NCBI GenBank assembly: GCA_035550515.1
Contig: DASZOZ010000013.1
Coordinates: 8,168 to 72,167, forward strand
DNA length: 64,000 bases
Source of the DNA: DATARH01 sp035550515
GTDB taxonomy: Bacteria > Pseudomonadota > Alphaproteobacteria > ATCC43930 > CGMCC-115725
Direction of reading: 5' to 3'
How positions within the stretch are numbered: position 1 is the stretch's first letter; each line of letters starts with the position of its first letter. The notes under the pieces are model-generated. The model did no database searches, was not told the DNA's origin, and was given only the letters and a program-made list of their open reading frames with translations. The translations under genes were made by a program, and so were the position numbers. Shown piece after piece: positions 1 through 8,124 of the stretch.

Positions 1-1064
1 AGGGCCGCATCGACGGCGGCGGGGATGCCCGGCGTCCGCGGCACCGTGAACGCCGGCATGTCGTGCGGCGCCACCGCCACCGCGCCGCCGGTCGCCACGA
101 TATGCGGCTCGGCGAGCCACTCGTCGAAACCGTTGATCCGGTCCGCAAGGATGTCCGCGGCGCGCAGCTTCGCCAGGCAGCTCTCGGTCGTCTCGGCGGC
201 GAACAGCGCCCGCATCTCGGCAAAGATCGGCTCGGCGTTCACGGCGCGCGCCGCGAAGGTCGCAAAACGCGGGTCCGCGGCGAGGTCGGGCCGGCCGAGC
301 GCACCGACCAGCCGGGCAAACTGCTCCTCGCGGATCAGCGCGACCATCACCCAGCCGCCGTCCTTGGTGCGGTAGGCGCCGGTCGGGTTGTTGAGCACCC
401 GCGGCGCGCCGTTTTCGAGCACGTGCTCGGCGAGCTTGTAGCCGAGGATCGCCGCACCGCATTCGGCGAGGCTGACCGCGATGCGCTGCCCCTTGCCGCG
501 CCGCTCGCGGCGATACAGCGCCGGGCCGATCGCCTGGGCCGCGTAAAGCCCGGTTAGCGTGTCGATAATCGTCGTGCCGATGCGGTGCGGCGCGCCGTCG
601 CCGCCGCGATTGATCGCCGCCATGCCGGAATAGGCCTGCGCCACCGAATCGGTGCAGGGCAGCGCGACATTGGGCCCCTCCTGCCCGAACCCGCTGATCG
701 AGACATAGACCACGCGCGGGTTGAGCGCGGCCAGCGCCTCATAGCCGAGACCAAGCCGCGCCATCACCCCCGGCCGGTTGTTCTCGATCACGACATCGGC
801 GCGCCTGGCGAGGTCGAGCGCGATGCCGCGCGCCCCCGCCGCCTTCAAATCGAGCGCGAGGCTGCGCTTGCCGCGGTTGTAGTGCGCCGACATCGCGGTG
901 TGGTCGCCATAGCGCGTGCCGAGCCCGCGCGACCAGTCGCCGCCGAGCGGCTCGATCTTGACCACCTCGGCGCCCTGCATCGCCAGCAGCATGCCGCAAT
1001 ACGGCGCCGCGATACCCTGCCCCAGGTCGAGCACGCGCAAGCCGGTATAGGCGCCTTCGGTCAT
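1..1064 (-). CDS. CaiB/BaiF family CoA-transferase (partial, C-terminus off the left edge)
   Basis: About 354 residues are visible from ATG at 1064; the end lies beyond the window. The N-terminus (GLRVLDLGQGIAAPYCG), the segment VVKIEPLGGDWSRG and the block around IIDTLTGLYAA are typical of class III CoA-transferases. Asp168 in that block lines up with the aspartate that carries the glutamyl-CoA mixed anhydride in formyl-CoA transferase. Such cytosolic enzymes move CoA between an acyl-CoA donor and a carboxylic acid, often in catabolism of unusual acids. The substrate cannot be read from sequence. It lies just downstream of parDE and, further up on the same strand, the selenoprotein operon, but with its own short gap, so co-transcription is only possible. 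Confidence 0.9.
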   Translation of the reverse strand, partial: MTEGAYTGLRVLDLGQGIAAPYCGMLLAMQGAEVVKIEPLGGDWSRGLGTRYGDHTAMSAHYNRGKRSLALDLKAAGARGIALDLARRADVVIENNRPGVMARLGLGYEALAALNPRVVYVSISGFGQEGPNVALPCTDSVAQAYSGMAAINRGGDGAPHRIGTTIIDTLTGLYAAQAIGPALYRRERRGKGQRIAVSLAECGAAILGYKLAEHVLENGAPRVLNNPTGAYRTKDGGWVMVALIREEQFARLVGALGRPDLAADPRFATFAARAVNAEPIFAEMRALFAAETTESCLAKLRAADILADRINGFDEWLAEPHIVATGGAVAVAPHDMPAFTVPRTPGIPAAVDAA

Positions 1065-1079
1065 GAGCAAGTCCTTTGA

Positions 1080-1388
1080 TCAGTCCAAGTCGCGTAACAA
1101 AGGCGGTAAATTTCGAGCGCCATGGACAATCGCGACGATTTCAGGCGGGCTCCGCTCGGCGTTGTAAATGATCAAATAGGGAAAGCCGGACAGCACCAGG
1201 AAGCGATATGCCGGGCGAAGAAGATGGGATCGTACGACGCCGATATGGGGGTGGTCGCCGATATGCCGAGCCGCCTGCGCAACCGCGTCCCGCAACGCTT
1301 GCGCAGCTCGGGGATTGTCATTTGCGATCAAACGCACCGCCGCGACCAGTTCCCGTCTGGCACGCGGCGCTAAAAGGGCCGCGGTCAC
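1080..1388 (-). CDS. parE: ParE/RelE-superfamily toxin of a type II toxin-antitoxin pair
   Basis: 102 residues, the usual length for ParE. The core PAYRFLVLSGFPYLIIYN followed by a strand EIVAIVHGARN matches the beta-sheet and C-terminal strand of ParE toxins. The start overlaps the antitoxin stop by four bases (ATGA type), which indicates translational coupling. ParE toxins act on DNA gyrase in studied cases; RelE relatives cleave mRNA. The sequence does not separate these, though the ParD partner favours ParE. No damage is visible, so the pair could be active. Confidence 0.85.
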   Translation of the reverse strand: MTAALLAPRARRELVAAVRLIANDNPRAAQALRDAVAQAARHIGDHPHIGVVRSHLLRPAYRFLVLSGFPYLIIYNAERSPPEIVAIVHGARNLPPLLRDLD

Positions 1389-1645
1389 TCAACTGATTTT
1401 CCGGCATTGTCGATGATCGCATCGACCTCGCACAGGATTTCTTCCAGCGTGAACGCGCCGTCACGGTCGGCCTCGGCCTGAGCGTCTTCGATCGATTGAG
1501 CGAACCGACGTCGCTGCTCTTCGTATTCCTGCAAGAGCCGAAGCGCGGAACGGACCACCTCGCTGACATTGCTATAGCGGCCTTCGTTGACGCAGTCGCG
1601 GGCGAATTTTTCCAGCGCCGGCGGCAAAGACACATTTGTCGTCAT
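1385..1645 (-). CDS. parD: ParD-like antitoxin (ribbon-helix-helix)
   Basis: 86 residues. The N-terminal half (NVSLPPALEKFARDCVNEGRYSNVSEVVRSALRLL, here split in the reading as strand, helix, helix) is a ParD ribbon-helix-helix DNA-binding fold; the second half is the flexible acidic tail that wraps the toxin. It precedes and overlaps parE. ParD proteins bind their own promoter; a perfect 7+1+7 palindrome lies 14 bases upstream of the start codon (1659-1673), a likely operator. The gene begins 16 bases after the stop of the selenoprotein gene. Confidence 0.85.
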   Translation of the reverse strand: MTTNVSLPPALEKFARDCVNEGRYSNVSEVVRSALRLLQEYEEQRRRFAQSIEDAQAEADRDGAFTLEEILCEVDAIIDNAGKSVE

Positions 1646-1658
1646 TGACGACCCTCAA

Positions 1659-1673
1659 TGTCAAAGTTTGACA
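1659..1673. promoter_or_regulatory. palindromic operator candidate upstream of parD
   Basis: TGTCAAA-G-TTTGACA is a perfect inverted repeat with a one-base centre, 14 bases upstream of the parD ATG. On the minus strand a TATAGA-like -10 box abuts it. Position and symmetry fit an autoregulatory ParD operator. It also contains the stop codon of the upstream UGSC gene, so the two units are packed tightly. Confidence 0.5.
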
Positions 1674-2230
1674 TCTATAACCGATCCCACCAGGGATGTC
1701 GACCGCCCCAGCCAAACCGCCATGCTCTGCGCCGCCGCCTGCGCGGCGCGGGCGGCGATCTCGGCGTCGGACAGCGTCGACAGCGGATGGTCGATCACCA
1801 CCGGTGCGAGGTCGGGCATGCCGAGCGCGGCACGCTGCATGTCGGCCTCGTGGACGAACTCGGTGGTCACCACCACCGCGACCGGCCGGCCCAGCGTCTC
1901 GAGAGCGATGCCGTCATGCGTACAGCACGACGTGCACGACCCTCAATCGCCGATCGCGGTCAGGACGATGTCGTTGTCGGCGGCGATCCGGGCGACGAGC
2001 GCCGGGTCGGCGACCTTCGAGAAGCTTTCCTTCTTGTAGTAATTGACCGCGGCAATGCCGTGCTCCGCCTCCAGCAGCGCGGCGGTCTTGCGCAGCAGCC
2101 GGTTGGCGTTCCACTTGGTGTTGTCGAGGATGCCGAGGCGCAGGCCCTTCAAGCCCGCGACCCGCGGCGCTGGCGCCACGCGCGCGGCATCGACCCGCCC
2201 GCGCGGATCGAAGACGGTCAGTTCGTCCAT
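1661..2230 (-). CDS. UGSC-family selenoprotein (in-frame UGA read as selenocysteine)
   Basis: Reading through the UGA at 1943-1945 gives a continuous 189-residue protein in one frame from ATG 2230 to TGA 1661. Residues around codon 96 read AIGD-U-GSCTSCCTHDGIALE, which is the defining U-G-S-C signature of the UGSC (seleno)protein family; Sec96 and Cys99 form a U-x2-C redox pair, with Cys102 and Cys103 next to it. The part before UGA (GLRLGILDNTKWNAN, VNYYKKESFSK) and after it (RPVAVVVTTEFVHEAD) both match the family, so this is one gene. A GGGGAG ribosome site precedes the ATG. A hairpin able to act as a bacterial SECIS follows the UGA. Function is unknown; a thiol/selenol redox role is inferred. 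Automated callers will split it into two ORFs (1943-2230 and 1661-1876). Confidence 0.88.
1913..1940 (-). promoter_or_regulatory. candidate bacterial SECIS hairpin in the UGSC mRNA
   Basis: Three to thirty bases after the UGA the mRNA can fold GUCGUGC against GCAUGAC (seven pairs, one G-U) around a 14-base loop. Bacterial SECIS elements sit directly 3-prime of the Sec UGA and bind SelB. Position and size fit, though the loop lies rather close to the UGA. Fold seen by eye only. Confidence 0.5.
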
Positions 2231-2272
2231 GCGACACTCCCCATTGTCACGGTGCTCCTCGCAATGGCGGTA

Positions 2273-3373
2273 TTAAAGGTAGCACGTGCCGTCGACGCAG
2301 ACCGGACCCGAGGGGCCGCCGCCTTCGATGCCGCGCAGCACAGGCGACGACATGTGGCCCCAGCCCGGGATGAAGGCCGAGAACCGCCCGGCGGTGCCGC
2401 CGATGACAAACAGGTGGATGTGGTCGGGGCTGGGCACGATCGGGATGCGCGACTCGAGCTCGCGCTTGTACCAGCGCGGCAGGTTGCGGTTGTAGATCTT
2501 GCCGTAGCGGTGGTTGAAGGCGAGATCGCCAAAGCGGTTGCCGGAATTGAGGTGCAGGTAGTTGCGGATGTCGTGCCGGGTCCAGCCCTTGGCGGCGATG
2601 GTGCGGGCGTGCTCCGGGCCGATCACCACGGCGCAATGGCCGCTCGACACCGCGTTGTTGTTGGCGATCGTCGACATCGCCGAGCAGATCGTGTCGAGAA
2701 TGCCCTCGGGGTCGTCGGCGACATGGTTGGTGCAGCTGTGCGGCGGCTCGGCGGCGATGACGAAGACCGTCGAGTCCTCGGGGGCGAAGCCCTTCTCGAC
2801 ATGGTAGGGGGCGAACGGGCTGTCGGCCTCGTTCTCGGCGACGCAATAAGTGTATTTGCCGGGATGGCCGAGGGTCGATTTATCGAGGTCGCCCGGCGTG
2901 CCGCCGCCGACATTGAGCAGGATCAAACGGATCGCCCGGCCGATCGTCGCATTGGCGCGGTTGCCCGAGCCGAACGCGTTGACCCCGCCATTCATGCCGA
3001 TTTCCTTGGCGAGCGGCCCGTTGACCACGAGCAGCGGCCCGGCCATGTGGGTCGTCGCCTGGACGCCGTTGAGGTTGAAGGCGGGGGCGGCCAGCGCCAG
3101 CAGCGCCGCACGCACCACCGGCGCGTATGCCGGCTGGCACCCGGCCATCACCATGTTGACCGCGAGCACCTCGCGGGTCAGCCCGCCATAGCGCGGCGGC
3201 ACCCGGCATTCGAGAAGCTCCGGCTCGCCGCCGAGCGCGGCGATGCAGGAAGCGACCTTCTCCCCGGTCGGCGGCACCACCGGCAGCCCGTCGGTCCAGC
3301 CTTGCGCAAAATACCATTCGACGAGGTCGGTGCCGGCGGGGACGCGCGAGATGGCGGCGGTGGTGTCGGGCAT
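2273..3373 (-). CDS. conserved uncharacterised protein with DGLPVVPPT motif, partner of the UGSC selenoprotein
   Basis: 366 residues from ATG 3373; a longer upstream extension in the same frame was rejected because it overlaps the preceding coding gene. Visible features are W-T-DGLPVVPPT at residues 28-36, a Gly/Asn-rich middle (GMNGGVNAFGSGNRANATIG), a run of cysteine-containing segments (TYCVAENE, SCTNHV, GHCAVV) and a terminal CVDGTCYL. No signal peptide or membrane helix. It ends 42 bases before the UGSC gene on the same strand, so they are almost surely co-transcribed. I recall this kind of protein near UGSC genes elsewhere but know no assigned function. The conserved cysteines make it a candidate redox partner or substrate of the selenoprotein. 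Confidence 0.75.
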   Translation of the reverse strand: MPDTTAAISRVPAGTDLVEWYFAQGWTDGLPVVPPTGEKVASCIAALGGEPELLECRVPPRYGGLTREVLAVNMVMAGCQPAYAPVVRAALLALAAPAFNLNGVQATTHMAGPLLVVNGPLAKEIGMNGGVNAFGSGNRANATIGRAIRLILLNVGGGTPGDLDKSTLGHPGKYTYCVAENEADSPFAPYHVEKGFAPEDSTVFVIAAEPPHSCTNHVADDPEGILDTICSAMSTIANNNAVSSGHCAVVIGPEHARTIAAKGWTRHDIRNYLHLNSGNRFGDLAFNHRYGKIYNRNLPRWYKRELESRIPIVPSPDHIHLFVIGGTAGRFSAFIPGWGHMSSPVLRGIEGGGPSGPVCVDGTCYL

Positions 3374-3384
3374 CGTGAGCGGCC

Positions 3385-3978
3385 TTATTTTCGCATCGAG
3401 CGGTAATCGTCTTCCAATCCCTTGCCGTCGAGAATTTGGCCGATGCATTTCTCGATCCGGGCTTCCCGTGTCTTGGACTGCTTGGGCTGGGCAAAATGCA
3501 TGAGATAGGCGCGGCGCCGTCCCGCCGTCAGCGCCGCGAAAGCGGCCTTCAACGCCGGGTTTTCGTCCAATTTGCGTTGAAATTCTTCGGGCATCGGCGC
3601 GGTCGGGTTCTTCTTGATCTTCAGGCCGGCCTGTTCGATCGCGATCGCCTCGCGGATATAAGCTCTCACGACGGGTGCGCGTTCGGCGATCTCGGAAAGG
3701 CTGGTGAACCGCATTTGGCGCACCGCCTGCGAATGTTCTCCCGGAGCGACCAGCACGCCCTCGGGATCCTTCAGCAAGGCGCCCTTGAAGAAGGCGAGCA
3801 CGCAGTATTCCTTGAACCCGCTGATGATCAGGACGATGCGGCTGTCGAACGTGTAACAAGGCTGCCGCCACTTGAAGTCTTCGGTCAGGCCGCAGCCGAG
3901 GACGATTTCCCGCAATTTCCGCAGCTCATTCGGCCAGATTCTGGCGTTTTCGAGATAGATGTCGACGTTTGGGTTCAC
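3385..3978 (-). CDS. YdeI/OmpD-associated family protein (DUF1801 + C-terminal YdeI domain)
   Basis: 197 residues from GTG 3978 (reading VNPNVDIYLEN). The N-terminal half, with CGLTEDFKWRQPCYTF and ISGFKEYCVLAFFKG, is the DUF1801 fold. The C-terminal half has the YdeI signature MPEEFQRKLDENPALKAAF and GRRRAYLMHFAQPKQSKTRE. Family members are small cytosolic proteins of uncertain role, linked in Bacillus to antimicrobial peptide resistance and in others to stress. It lies 11 bases upstream of the DGLPVVPPT gene and 4 bases after the ThDP enzyme gene, so it belongs to the same transcript. Why it sits here is unclear. Confidence 0.85.
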   Translation of the reverse strand: MNPNVDIYLENARIWPNELRKLREIVLGCGLTEDFKWRQPCYTFDSRIVLIISGFKEYCVLAFFKGALLKDPEGVLVAPGEHSQAVRQMRFTSLSEIAERAPVVRAYIREAIAIEQAGLKIKKNPTAPMPEEFQRKLDENPALKAAFAALTAGRRRAYLMHFAQPKQSKTREARIEKCIGQILDGKGLEDDYRSMRK

Positions 3979-3982
3979 TGTG

Positions 3983-5785
3983 TCACCGCCGCGAGTAATG
4001 GCTGCCCATGCTGGTGGCGTAGCCGGGTTCCACGCGGACATCGACGAGGGCGACGCCGCCGGCTTCGACGGTGTCGATCGCCTGGCGCAAGGTGCGCACC
4101 AACTCGGCGGGGTCGCGTACCGGGCCAAAACCGGTGGCGCCCTGGCCGCGCGCCAAAGTGGCGAGGTCGGGCTCGGGGTCGGCGATGCGCTGGCCGATCC
4201 AGCGGTTGGCGACCGGCCGCTCGCGCTGGCGGGCCATGCGGTCCTGGTGCAGCTCGTCGTTGAAGAACGAGTTGTTGTTGGCGACGATGATCAGCACCGG
4301 GATGCGGTAATGCACCGCGGTCCACAGCGCGGTGATGCCCATCAGCGTGTCGCCGTCGCCCAGCACCGCGACCGGCAGCCGCCCGCTGCCGCCTTCCCTC
4401 AGCGCCAGCGCGGCGCCGACCGCCATCCCCGGACCGCCGCCGATCCCACCGCCGCCGTCGCCGCCGAGCATGTCGAGCGGGTGCGCCGTCTCCCAGGCAT
4501 GGCCGCCCCAGGCGAGCGGCGTGCGGATGAGGCAGGCGGTGCGGCCGGCGAGCGCCTCGCGCAGCGCCTGCGCGAGCGAGACCGGGGTGATGGCGTCCTT
4601 CGGCGGCTCCGGCGCCGTTTCCGCGGGCTCGGGCGTGGCGTGGTGCCCGCGAGCACGCGGGGTCAACAGCGGCAGCAGCGCGGCGACCGCGACGTCGGGC
4701 GCCACCGCCAGATGGATGTCGGCCGGCGGCAGGCCCTGGTAGTCCATGCTCCAGCCGTTGTGCAGCTGGTGATCGAGCGAGGCGAGGACGACTTTGGCCT
4801 TGACCGGCGCGTCGCCATGGGCGGTCTTGAGGGCGCCGCCGAGATCGACCCAGTCAAGGCTGAGGATCACGTCGGCCTCGCGCAATACGGCGAGGGCCTC
4901 GGGGCTCGGCTGGTTGCCGGCCGGGGGGCCTTGCAGCCGGTGCGCGGTCGGGAAGCCGGAGCCGGTCTTCGGGTCGGTCAGCACCGTGGCGTCGAGCGCC
5001 TCGGCGAGCCGCACGCGGCGCGCCCAGGCCTCCTCGCTGCGGCCAAAGCGGCCGACCATGACGACCGGCCGCTCGGCCTTGTCGAGCAGCGCGGCGGCCT
5101 CGGCGAGCGCGGCGGGGTCGGGGGCGGCGGGCGCCGGGGCCTTGAAGCGGTCGGCCCGCGGCAGCGCCGGCAGGTCGCCGATCCGCGTCTCCTGCAGCGC
5201 CGCGTCGAAGCAGACATAGACCGGGCCTTGCGGCGCGGTGGTCGCCGTCTTGTAGGCGCGCAGCACCGATTCCGGCACCGCGCCGACCGAATTGGGCTGG
5301 TCGTCCCATTTGGTATAGTTGCGGATCAGCGCGCCCTGGTCGGCGGCGGTGTGGATCCAGTCGATCCACGGCCGGCGCTTGTCGGCGGCGACCGGGCCGG
5401 TCGCGCCGAGCAGGATCACCGGCACGCGGTCGCACCAGGCGTTGAAGACCGCCATCGTCGCGTGCATCAGCCCGACATTGCTGTGCACGATCGCGCCCAT
5501 CGGCTTGCCGGCGACCTTGGCATAGCCGTGCGCGATCGCCACCGCATGCTCCTCGTGCAGACAGAGCAGCATCTGCGGCTCGGTGTTGCCGAGCAGGTTG
5601 ACGAGGCTGTCGTGCAGGCCGCGATAGGAGGCGCCGGGGTTGAGCGCGACATAGGGCAGGCCCACCTCGCGCAGCATCAGCGCCATTACGTCGCTGCCCC
5701 AGTAATCGCCGGTCTCGTTGGCGAGCGCCGGCCGTTCGACGGCGGCGGTACCCTGTCCTTTGGTTTCTCGGCCTGTGTCGCTCAT
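3983..5785 (-). CDS. thiamine pyrophosphate-binding protein (acetolactate synthase-like)
   Basis: 600 residues from ATG 5785, the size of acetolactate synthase and oxalyl-CoA decarboxylase-type enzymes. The pyrimidine-binding domain carries the catalytic Glu in CLHEEHAVAIAHGYA (about residue 78). The central domain runs about 190-390. The cofactor domain has the ThDP signature GDG at 476 followed by NNN at about 503. It heads the operon that leads into the selenoprotein. Substrate unknown; ThDP enzymes of this group cleave or join C-C bonds next to a keto group, and the downstream CoA-transferase would fit catabolism of a keto acid. That pathway link is inference. Confidence 0.88.
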   Translation of the reverse strand: MSDTGRETKGQGTAAVERPALANETGDYWGSDVMALMLREVGLPYVALNPGASYRGLHDSLVNLLGNTEPQMLLCLHEEHAVAIAHGYAKVAGKPMGAIVHSNVGLMHATMAVFNAWCDRVPVILLGATGPVAADKRRPWIDWIHTAADQGALIRNYTKWDDQPNSVGAVPESVLRAYKTATTAPQGPVYVCFDAALQETRIGDLPALPRADRFKAPAPAAPDPAALAEAAALLDKAERPVVMVGRFGRSEEAWARRVRLAEALDATVLTDPKTGSGFPTAHRLQGPPAGNQPSPEALAVLREADVILSLDWVDLGGALKTAHGDAPVKAKVVLASLDHQLHNGWSMDYQGLPPADIHLAVAPDVAVAALLPLLTPRARGHHATPEPAETAPEPPKDAITPVSLAQALREALAGRTACLIRTPLAWGGHAWETAHPLDMLGGDGGGGIGGGPGMAVGAALALREGGSGRLPVAVLGDGDTLMGITALWTAVHYRIPVLIIVANNNSFFNDELHQDRMARQRERPVANRWIGQRIADPEPDLATLARGQGATGFGPVRDPAELVRTLRQAIDTVEAGGVALVDVRVEPGYATSMGSHYSRR

Positions 5786-5976
5786 GGCGCTTGCCCCGTT
5801 CGGATGCGGAGGAGCCTCGATTAGCCGAGGCTCACGGGGAAAGCCAGGGATTTGGCGATCGGCGTCGGGGCCGGAACGCTGCGGTTGATTTTGCCACCAA
5901 AACATCGTCGAAGACTCTGTACGATGCGCCCGGCGACAGATCCCGGGCGGCAAGGCGGGCAGATCGGGGGAGACGG

Positions 5977-7647
5977 ATGGACGATGCGATCGGCGCGGCG
6001 TCAAGCGAGCAGCGGCCCGGGCCGCGCGGCGGTCTCCACGTCGCGCATTTCCGCCAGATCCTGCTGTGGCCGGTCTATCTGATCGCGCCGGCCGCCCAGC
6101 CGGATGTGCCCGATTTCGCGCAGCGGCTGCTCGATCTGGCGCCGGCCGGGATGTGGCGCGAGGTATCGGACGAGTTCACCACCGATCCGGGCGACTTCCA
6201 GGAGCGCCATTACAACGAGTTTGTCGCCTTCCTGCCGGCGGTGCAGCGGTTTCTCTACGGGCACGGTGCCGACGGCGGCAATGGCGATGCCGCCGGCACC
6301 CCGATCCGCGTCCTGCGGCGGACGGATATCGCGCGGACCCGCGTGCAACTGCGGCGCGGCGACGCCCCGGTGATGTTCGAGGTCGCTCATGCCGATCTGT
6401 ATTTCTTCTTCGATATCGATGTCGCGGTGCTGGCGTTGGAAATCTACGCCGACCATGTGCCGCTGAGCCTCGCGCAGGACCTGATGTTTCAGTTCGGCCG
6501 CGCCTACCCGTCGTATTGGGAGGGCGACGGGCAGGCCGGGCACTGCCCGGCGCAAGTCGAATGGCTCGACGCGGGCGACACGGTATTGGCGGTGTCCGAT
6601 TACGAGGATCGCCGCAAATACCTCAACTTCACCGCAAGGCACCGCGCGGTCTGCGTCTCGGCCCACTGGGACTATCTGCTCCAACCGCTGGTGCTGGCCA
6701 ATAGCGGCCGGGAAGGCCCCTTCGCCTACCGCCAGCTCGAGTATCATCGGATGCCGCTGATGGCCTATCTTGCGCTCGACGATCCGCAGCAGCTGAGCGG
6801 CGCCGATATCGCCGGGTTGGCGATGGCCGGCGGCGCGCCGGGTCACGAGCGCCATCACGGCGCAGAAGACCGCTACCCGCATTTTGACGCGCAGTACGAT
6901 TCCGGGCGGTTCCGCGAAATTCGCGACAGCCGCAATTCCGGCACGCGATATCTGTCGTCGGCCCGCGCCCTGGTGATCGTCGGCGACGCGCGCAACGAGA
7001 TTTTCACCGACCTCGACCACGGCGCGCTGTCGCGTTTCCGCCATCAGGATTTTCTGCTGTACCTGATCGCGCATTTTCACCGCGCGGCGCTGCTGATGTT
7101 CTCCGACCGGCTGGCCGAAGCGGTCGGCCGTCTCGACATGCGCAATGTCGCTGCGGTGCAGGCGTTTCGCCGCGTGACGCGCGAGGCGCTGGAAACCTTC
7201 CTGCGCTTCACCCATCGCTACTGGTTCTCGCAGGTCAGCGACCAGGCGGAAACCGCCAATCTGTTCGAACTGTGTCGGCAGAATCTGGCGGTCGACCGGC
7301 TCTACGCCGATATCCGCCAGGAGGTGCAGGACATGAGCCAGTATCTCGAAAACGAGGCGATGCGCCGGCAGAACGAGACCATCGTGCGGCTGACGGTGGT
7401 GACGATTTTCGGCTTGATCGGCACCGTCGTCACCGGGTTCCTGGGGATGAACCTGTTCGCCTACAGCGACGAAACGCGGTTGACCAAGCTCTGGCTGTTC
7501 ACCGCCGTCACGGTGCCGACCGTGGTCATCATGTTCCTGATGATCCGCAAATCGCGGCAGCTCTCGGAGTTCCTCGACGCGGTATCGGCCGAAGAATGGA
7601 GCTTGTTCGGCAAGCTGAAGCGGCTGGGGCGCCGCGCCCGGCGCTGA
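5977..7647 (+). CDS. CorA-like divalent cation transporter, long form
   Basis: 556 residues from ATG 5977, preceded by GGGGGAGA. The C-terminal 90 residues contain the CorA core: a helix leading into TM1, the GMN motif at 490-492, then TM2 (about 505-522) and a basic tail ending RRLGRRARR-like. GMN is the selectivity filter of CorA magnesium channels. The cytosolic N-terminal part (about 460 residues) is longer than in classic CorA (about 320 residues in total), and the usual MPEL after GMN is replaced by AYSDET. It may carry Mg, Co, Ni or Zn, in or out; this cannot be decided here. It is divergent from the ThDP gene, with 191 bases between that hold the promoters of both. Confidence 0.85.
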   Translation: MDDAIGAASSEQRPGPRGGLHVAHFRQILLWPVYLIAPAAQPDVPDFAQRLLDLAPAGMWREVSDEFTTDPGDFQERHYNEFVAFLPAVQRFLYGHGADGGNGDAAGTPIRVLRRTDIARTRVQLRRGDAPVMFEVAHADLYFFFDIDVAVLALEIYADHVPLSLAQDLMFQFGRAYPSYWEGDGQAGHCPAQVEWLDAGDTVLAVSDYEDRRKYLNFTARHRAVCVSAHWDYLLQPLVLANSGREGPFAYRQLEYHRMPLMAYLALDDPQQLSGADIAGLAMAGGAPGHERHHGAEDRYPHFDAQYDSGRFREIRDSRNSGTRYLSSARALVIVGDARNEIFTDLDHGALSRFRHQDFLLYLIAHFHRAALLMFSDRLAEAVGRLDMRNVAAVQAFRRVTREALETFLRFTHRYWFSQVSDQAETANLFELCRQNLAVDRLYADIRQEVQDMSQYLENEAMRRQNETIVRLTVVTIFGLIGTVVTGFLGMNLFAYSDETRLTKLWLFTAVTVPTVVIMFLMIRKSRQLSEFLDAVSAEEWSLFGKLKRLGRRARR

Positions 7648-7696
7648 TACGGCTCGACTTCGTCGAGCGCCTCAGAGGCTGGCTAAAATTACTTCC

Positions 7697-7838
7697 GTCA
7701 TTCCGGGGCGGCCCGCAGGGCCCGAACCCGGAACCCATGAACACTGGCTTACCCAAGGTGTCGGCGGCGTCGGAACACGCTTTCCAGGTCCGTGGGCATG
7801 GATTCCGGGTTCATCGCTGCGCGATGCCCCGGAATGAC
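7697..7838. repeat. 142-bp dispersed-type element with 13-bp inverted ends
   Basis: The ends GTCATTCCGGGGC (7697-7709) and GCCCCGGAATGAC (7826-7838) are perfect inverted repeats. The interior also has nested complementary parts (GAACCCGGAACCC against GGATTCCGGGTTC). This looks like the intergenic imperfect palindromes common in alphaproteobacteria. It lies in the 246-base gap between two converging transcripts and holds no gene. Confidence 0.7.
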
Positions 7839-7893
7839 GTGGAAAACACCCACATTCCGGGCCAGGCTCTCAGGATGGTCGGGCGGACCGGTC

Positions 7894-8124
7894 CTACGCG
7901 GCCGGGTCGGCCGGCGGAATGCCGGGCCGAGGGCGCCGGCGGAACGCGACCCGGAACAGAAACCCGGCGAGGCCGAGGATCGCCGCGGCGATCAGCAGCA
8001 TCACCAGGCCGAGACCGAGCAGGCTGCTGTCGGTCGACAGGCCGGCGCCGAAGAACAGGAAACACCCGCCCGGCAGCAGCAGCAGGATGGCGAAGACCAG
8101 CGCCGCGACCTGGCCGCCGCTCAC
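7894..8124 (-). CDS. small two-helix membrane protein, last gene of the radical SAM operon
   Basis: 76 residues from GTG 8124, which overlaps the stop of the radical SAM gene (GTGA). Two hydrophobic segments, about residues 6-27 and 36-58, are joined by a short polar turn; the tail RVAFRRRPRPG is basic and would face the cytosol. No family recognised. The overlap and common strand tie it to the radical SAM and Lgt-like genes, and it may anchor or assist them at the membrane (inference). Confidence 0.7.
   Translation of the reverse strand: MSGGQVAALVFAILLLLPGGCFLFFGAGLSTDSSLLGLGLVMLLIAAAILGLAGFLFRVAFRRRPRPGIPPADPAA

Noticed and set aside
1943..1945. Simple nonsense mutation in the UGSC gene
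   Set aside because: The codon is UGA at the exact place where the family has Sec, and the sequence on both sides is intact.
1658..3406. 582-residue plus-strand open frame opposite the selenoprotein operon
   Set aside because: Arg/Ala/Gly-rich antisense shadow of the minus-strand genes, with no recognisable domain.
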